DNA of 7,276 nucleotides from JBCBWG01 sp964579305. GTDB taxonomy: Bacteria; Pseudomonadota; Alphaproteobacteria; Rhizobiales; Hyphomicrobiaceae. Made by a program: the position numbers and the translations under genes. The stretch lies in NCBI GenBank assembly GCA_964579305.1, contig CAZOGY010000155.1, positions 1 to 7,276 of the forward strand, written 5' to 3'. Below the pieces are notes generated by a model. The model was given only the letters and a program-made list of their open reading frames with translations, searched no databases and was not told the DNA's origin. Shown here one piece after another: positions 6,071-7,276 of the stretch (position 1 is its first letter; every line of letters starts with the position of its first letter).

Positions 6071-6169
6071 ATGGGCGGCGATGCGCACAACATCTCCCTG
6101 TCGGGTCCTGTGAGTGATCGGCTTTCGGCGCAGATCCGCGCCGCGGTCGCCGCTGGCCCGTATGTGTGA
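6071..6169 (+). pseudogene. Possible truncated ParD/CopG-type antitoxin remnant
   Basis: A 32-codon frame reads MGGDAHNISLSGPVSDRL, then SAQIRAAVAAGPYV, and stops at TGA (6167-6169). A short beta strand, one amphipathic helix and a G-x-Y turn match the N-terminal third of ParD-like antitoxins (pattern NISL, helix, VxxGxY, normally followed by an SEVVREAL-type helix). Here the second helix is missing. In the shifted frame just beyond the stop, DVRRGERAL is only loosely reminiscent of it. No Shine-Dalgarno precedes the ATG and no toxin gene follows. The match is from memory of the family and is short, so chance resemblance is quite possible. Confidence 0.25.
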
Positions 6170-6191
6170 CGTGAGACGGGGGGAGAGGGCT

Positions 6192-7163
6192 TTGGCGGAT
6201 GTCCAGAACCTGATTGCGATTGGGCGCAATCCGGTGCCATCGGGGGTAACGGTCGGCAAAATCGCGGCTGACGACGGCACTGAGCTGCGGGCAGCGTTTT
6301 GGGGACCGACGCGTGATCCGCTGCGGGGGACGGTGTGCTTGCTTCCCGGCCGCAATGAGCCCATCGAAAAATACTTCGAGACCGTCGCCGACGTGCGCAG
6401 GCGAGGATTTGCCGTGGCAGTGCTTGACTGGCGCGGTCAGGGCGGCTCGCAAAGGGCTATTGCCAATCCGTGGAAAGGCCACGTTGAGGATTTTGCACAA
6501 TACGACAGCGATCTGAATGCCTTCGTAGACCAGGTCGTTCTGCCGAACTGCCCGCCGCCTTACCACGTCCTTGCCCATTCGATGGGCGGGCACATTGCGA
6601 TCCGGAACGCGACCGCTGAGCGCCCGGTGTTTCGATCGATCATCGTGACCGCGCCCATGCTTGCGTTGCATCCCGATGTGCTGGGCTATTCCCCAACGCT
6701 GGTTGCGTCGTATGCCGAAGCTGCGGTTCAGCTTGGGTTCGGCGAAAACTATGCGGCCGGTCATAACGATGACACGGGGCGGTTCAGGGATTTTGAAGAC
6801 AATCCACTGACCAGTGATGCTGAGCGCTTTGCCCGCAATCAGTTGATCGCGGAGGTCGCGCCGGAATTAATGATCGGCGGGCCGACCGTCGCGTGGTTGG
6901 CGGCCGCGCTGCGATCCATGCGACAGGTCACGCGGCCGGCATTTGCCGCGCGCATCAAAGTCCCGATCCTCGTTGTTGTGGCGGGGCAGGACCGGGTGGT
7001 CGACCCTGTCGCAGAGGAAATGTTTGCTGAGCGGGTCAAGTCGTGCGGACTGGTGTCGTTGCCGCTTGCGCGCCATGAGGTGCTGCAGGAAGCAGATCCG
7101 ATCAGAACGCGCTTCTGGGCGGCTTTTGACGCCTACTTGGGGATCGATGTGGCTGTTGCCTGA
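6192..7163 (+). CDS. Alpha/beta hydrolase, lysophospholipase / monoacylglycerol-lipase type
   Basis: From the TTG start the product is 323 aa. An alpha/beta-hydrolase fold with its catalytic elements in order is visible: oxyanion-region LLPGRNEPIEKY (about 50-61), LDWRGQGGS (78-86), nucleophile elbow HSMGG (S130), acid in GQDRVVD (D267), and histidine in ARHEVLQE (H295). The GRNEPIEKY and DWRGQGGS segments are typical of the PldB/Hydrolase_4 group, which cleaves lysophospholipids or monoacylglycerols; the substrate here is inferred. No signal peptide or membrane segment is seen, so it is probably cytoplasmic. The start is uncertain. TTG 6192 has a strong GGGGGAGAGGG Shine-Dalgarno a few bases upstream and gives the short N-terminus usual before NPVPxG. 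ATG 6162 and GTG 6114 would add 10 or 26 residues but lack ribosome binding sites. The gene appears to stand alone. Confidence 0.9.
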   Translation: MADVQNLIAIGRNPVPSGVTVGKIAADDGTELRAAFWGPTRDPLRGTVCLLPGRNEPIEKYFETVADVRRRGFAVAVLDWRGQGGSQRAIANPWKGHVEDFAQYDSDLNAFVDQVVLPNCPPPYHVLAHSMGGHIAIRNATAERPVFRSIIVTAPMLALHPDVLGYSPTLVASYAEAAVQLGFGENYAAGHNDDTGRFRDFEDNPLTSDAERFARNQLIAEVAPELMIGGPTVAWLAAALRSMRQVTRPAFAARIKVPILVVVAGQDRVVDPVAEEMFAERVKSCGLVSLPLARHEVLQEADPIRTRFWAAFDAYLGIDVAVA

Positions 7164-7276
7164 TCCGATCTCCGGCCGGGCGAGGTCTCGCTATGCCAGA
7201 TGCGCTAAAGCGTGTCGCAACAAATGCGCCTCGCTTTAGGTTTATGTGGCTCACGGCTGTTCCCTCGCTACGCTCG
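7164..7276. other. Non-coding tail after the hydrolase gene
   Basis: No frame here has a start and ribosome binding site that I would call. The main structure is the compound hairpin at 7205-7239. The last 20 or so bases may lead into another feature beyond the window. Confidence 0.4.
7205..7239. repeat. Compound hairpin, possible terminator or dispersed intergenic repeat
   Basis: The outer arms CTAAAGCG (7205-7212) and CGCTTTAG (7232-7239) pair perfectly over 8 bp. The inner arms CGCA (7216-7219) and TGCG (7225-7228) pair around ACAAA. The two stems are separated by a symmetric 3x3 internal loop (TGT/CCT). GTTTATG follows on the plus strand, a weak T-rich tail. Located 42 nt after the hydrolase stop, it may end that transcript. 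Its design also resembles the CTAAAGCG/CGCTTTAG-type palindromes that I recall as frequent between genes in Hyphomicrobiales; that recollection was not checked. Confidence 0.5.

Larger units (their letters stand above)
5949..6191. other. Intergenic region before the hydrolase gene
   Basis: This gap of about 243 bp holds a perfect inverted repeat (6026-6050), a purine-rich stretch just before it, and a short frame at 6071-6169 resembling the start of a ParD/CopG antitoxin. No convincing promoter for the hydrolase was identified. Confidence 0.4.

Noticed and set aside
6000..6764. Minus-strand frame of 254 codons opposite the hydrolase
   Set aside because: It is antisense to a gene with a complete catalytic triad and shows no family motifs.

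Overview
The window is GC-rich chromosomal DNA, densely coding on both strands. It most resembles an alphaproteobacterium of the Hyphomicrobiales (rhizobial/Hyphomicrobium-like) type. This is inferred from the style of the UvrD/PcrA helicase, from a secreted Arg/Tyr-rich protein of a kind common in that order, and from a small heat-shock gene with a ROSE-like RNA thermometer leader. No tRNA, rRNA, CRISPR array, insertion sequence or phage gene was seen.

Layout: (1) 11-2410, minus strand, a complete UvrD/PcrA-type DNA helicase of 799 aa. (2) 2411-2666, a divergent intergenic region with several inverted repeats. (3) 2667-3449, plus strand, a short-chain dehydrogenase/reductase-like protein whose cofactor fold is intact but whose four catalytic positions all look replaced. 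(4) 3623-4399, plus strand, an unrecognised single-pass membrane protein, preceded by a hairpin and a T6 run. (5) 4536-5018, minus strand, an IbpA-class small heat-shock protein, with an RpoH (sigma-32)-like promoter and a three-hairpin leader whose last hairpin covers the ribosome binding site. (6) 5295-5948, plus strand, a secreted protein with a small two-cysteine C-terminal domain. (7) 5949-6191, an intergenic region with a perfect 10-bp inverted repeat and a possible remnant of a ParD/CopG-type antitoxin gene. (8) 6192-7163, plus strand, an alpha/beta hydrolase of the lysophospholipase/monoacylglycerol-lipase type. (9) 7164-7276, a non-coding tail with a compound hairpin that looks like a dispersed intergenic repeat or terminator.

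The genes do not form an obvious pathway: neighbours are divergent, convergent or widely spaced, and each appears to be its own transcription unit. The best-supported regulatory story is heat-shock control of the small chaperone at two levels, an RpoH-type promoter and a thermometer hairpin. The most unusual protein is the SDR homologue, which may be a pseudoenzyme or a divergent conserved subfamily. I see no convincing new multi-gene system here.
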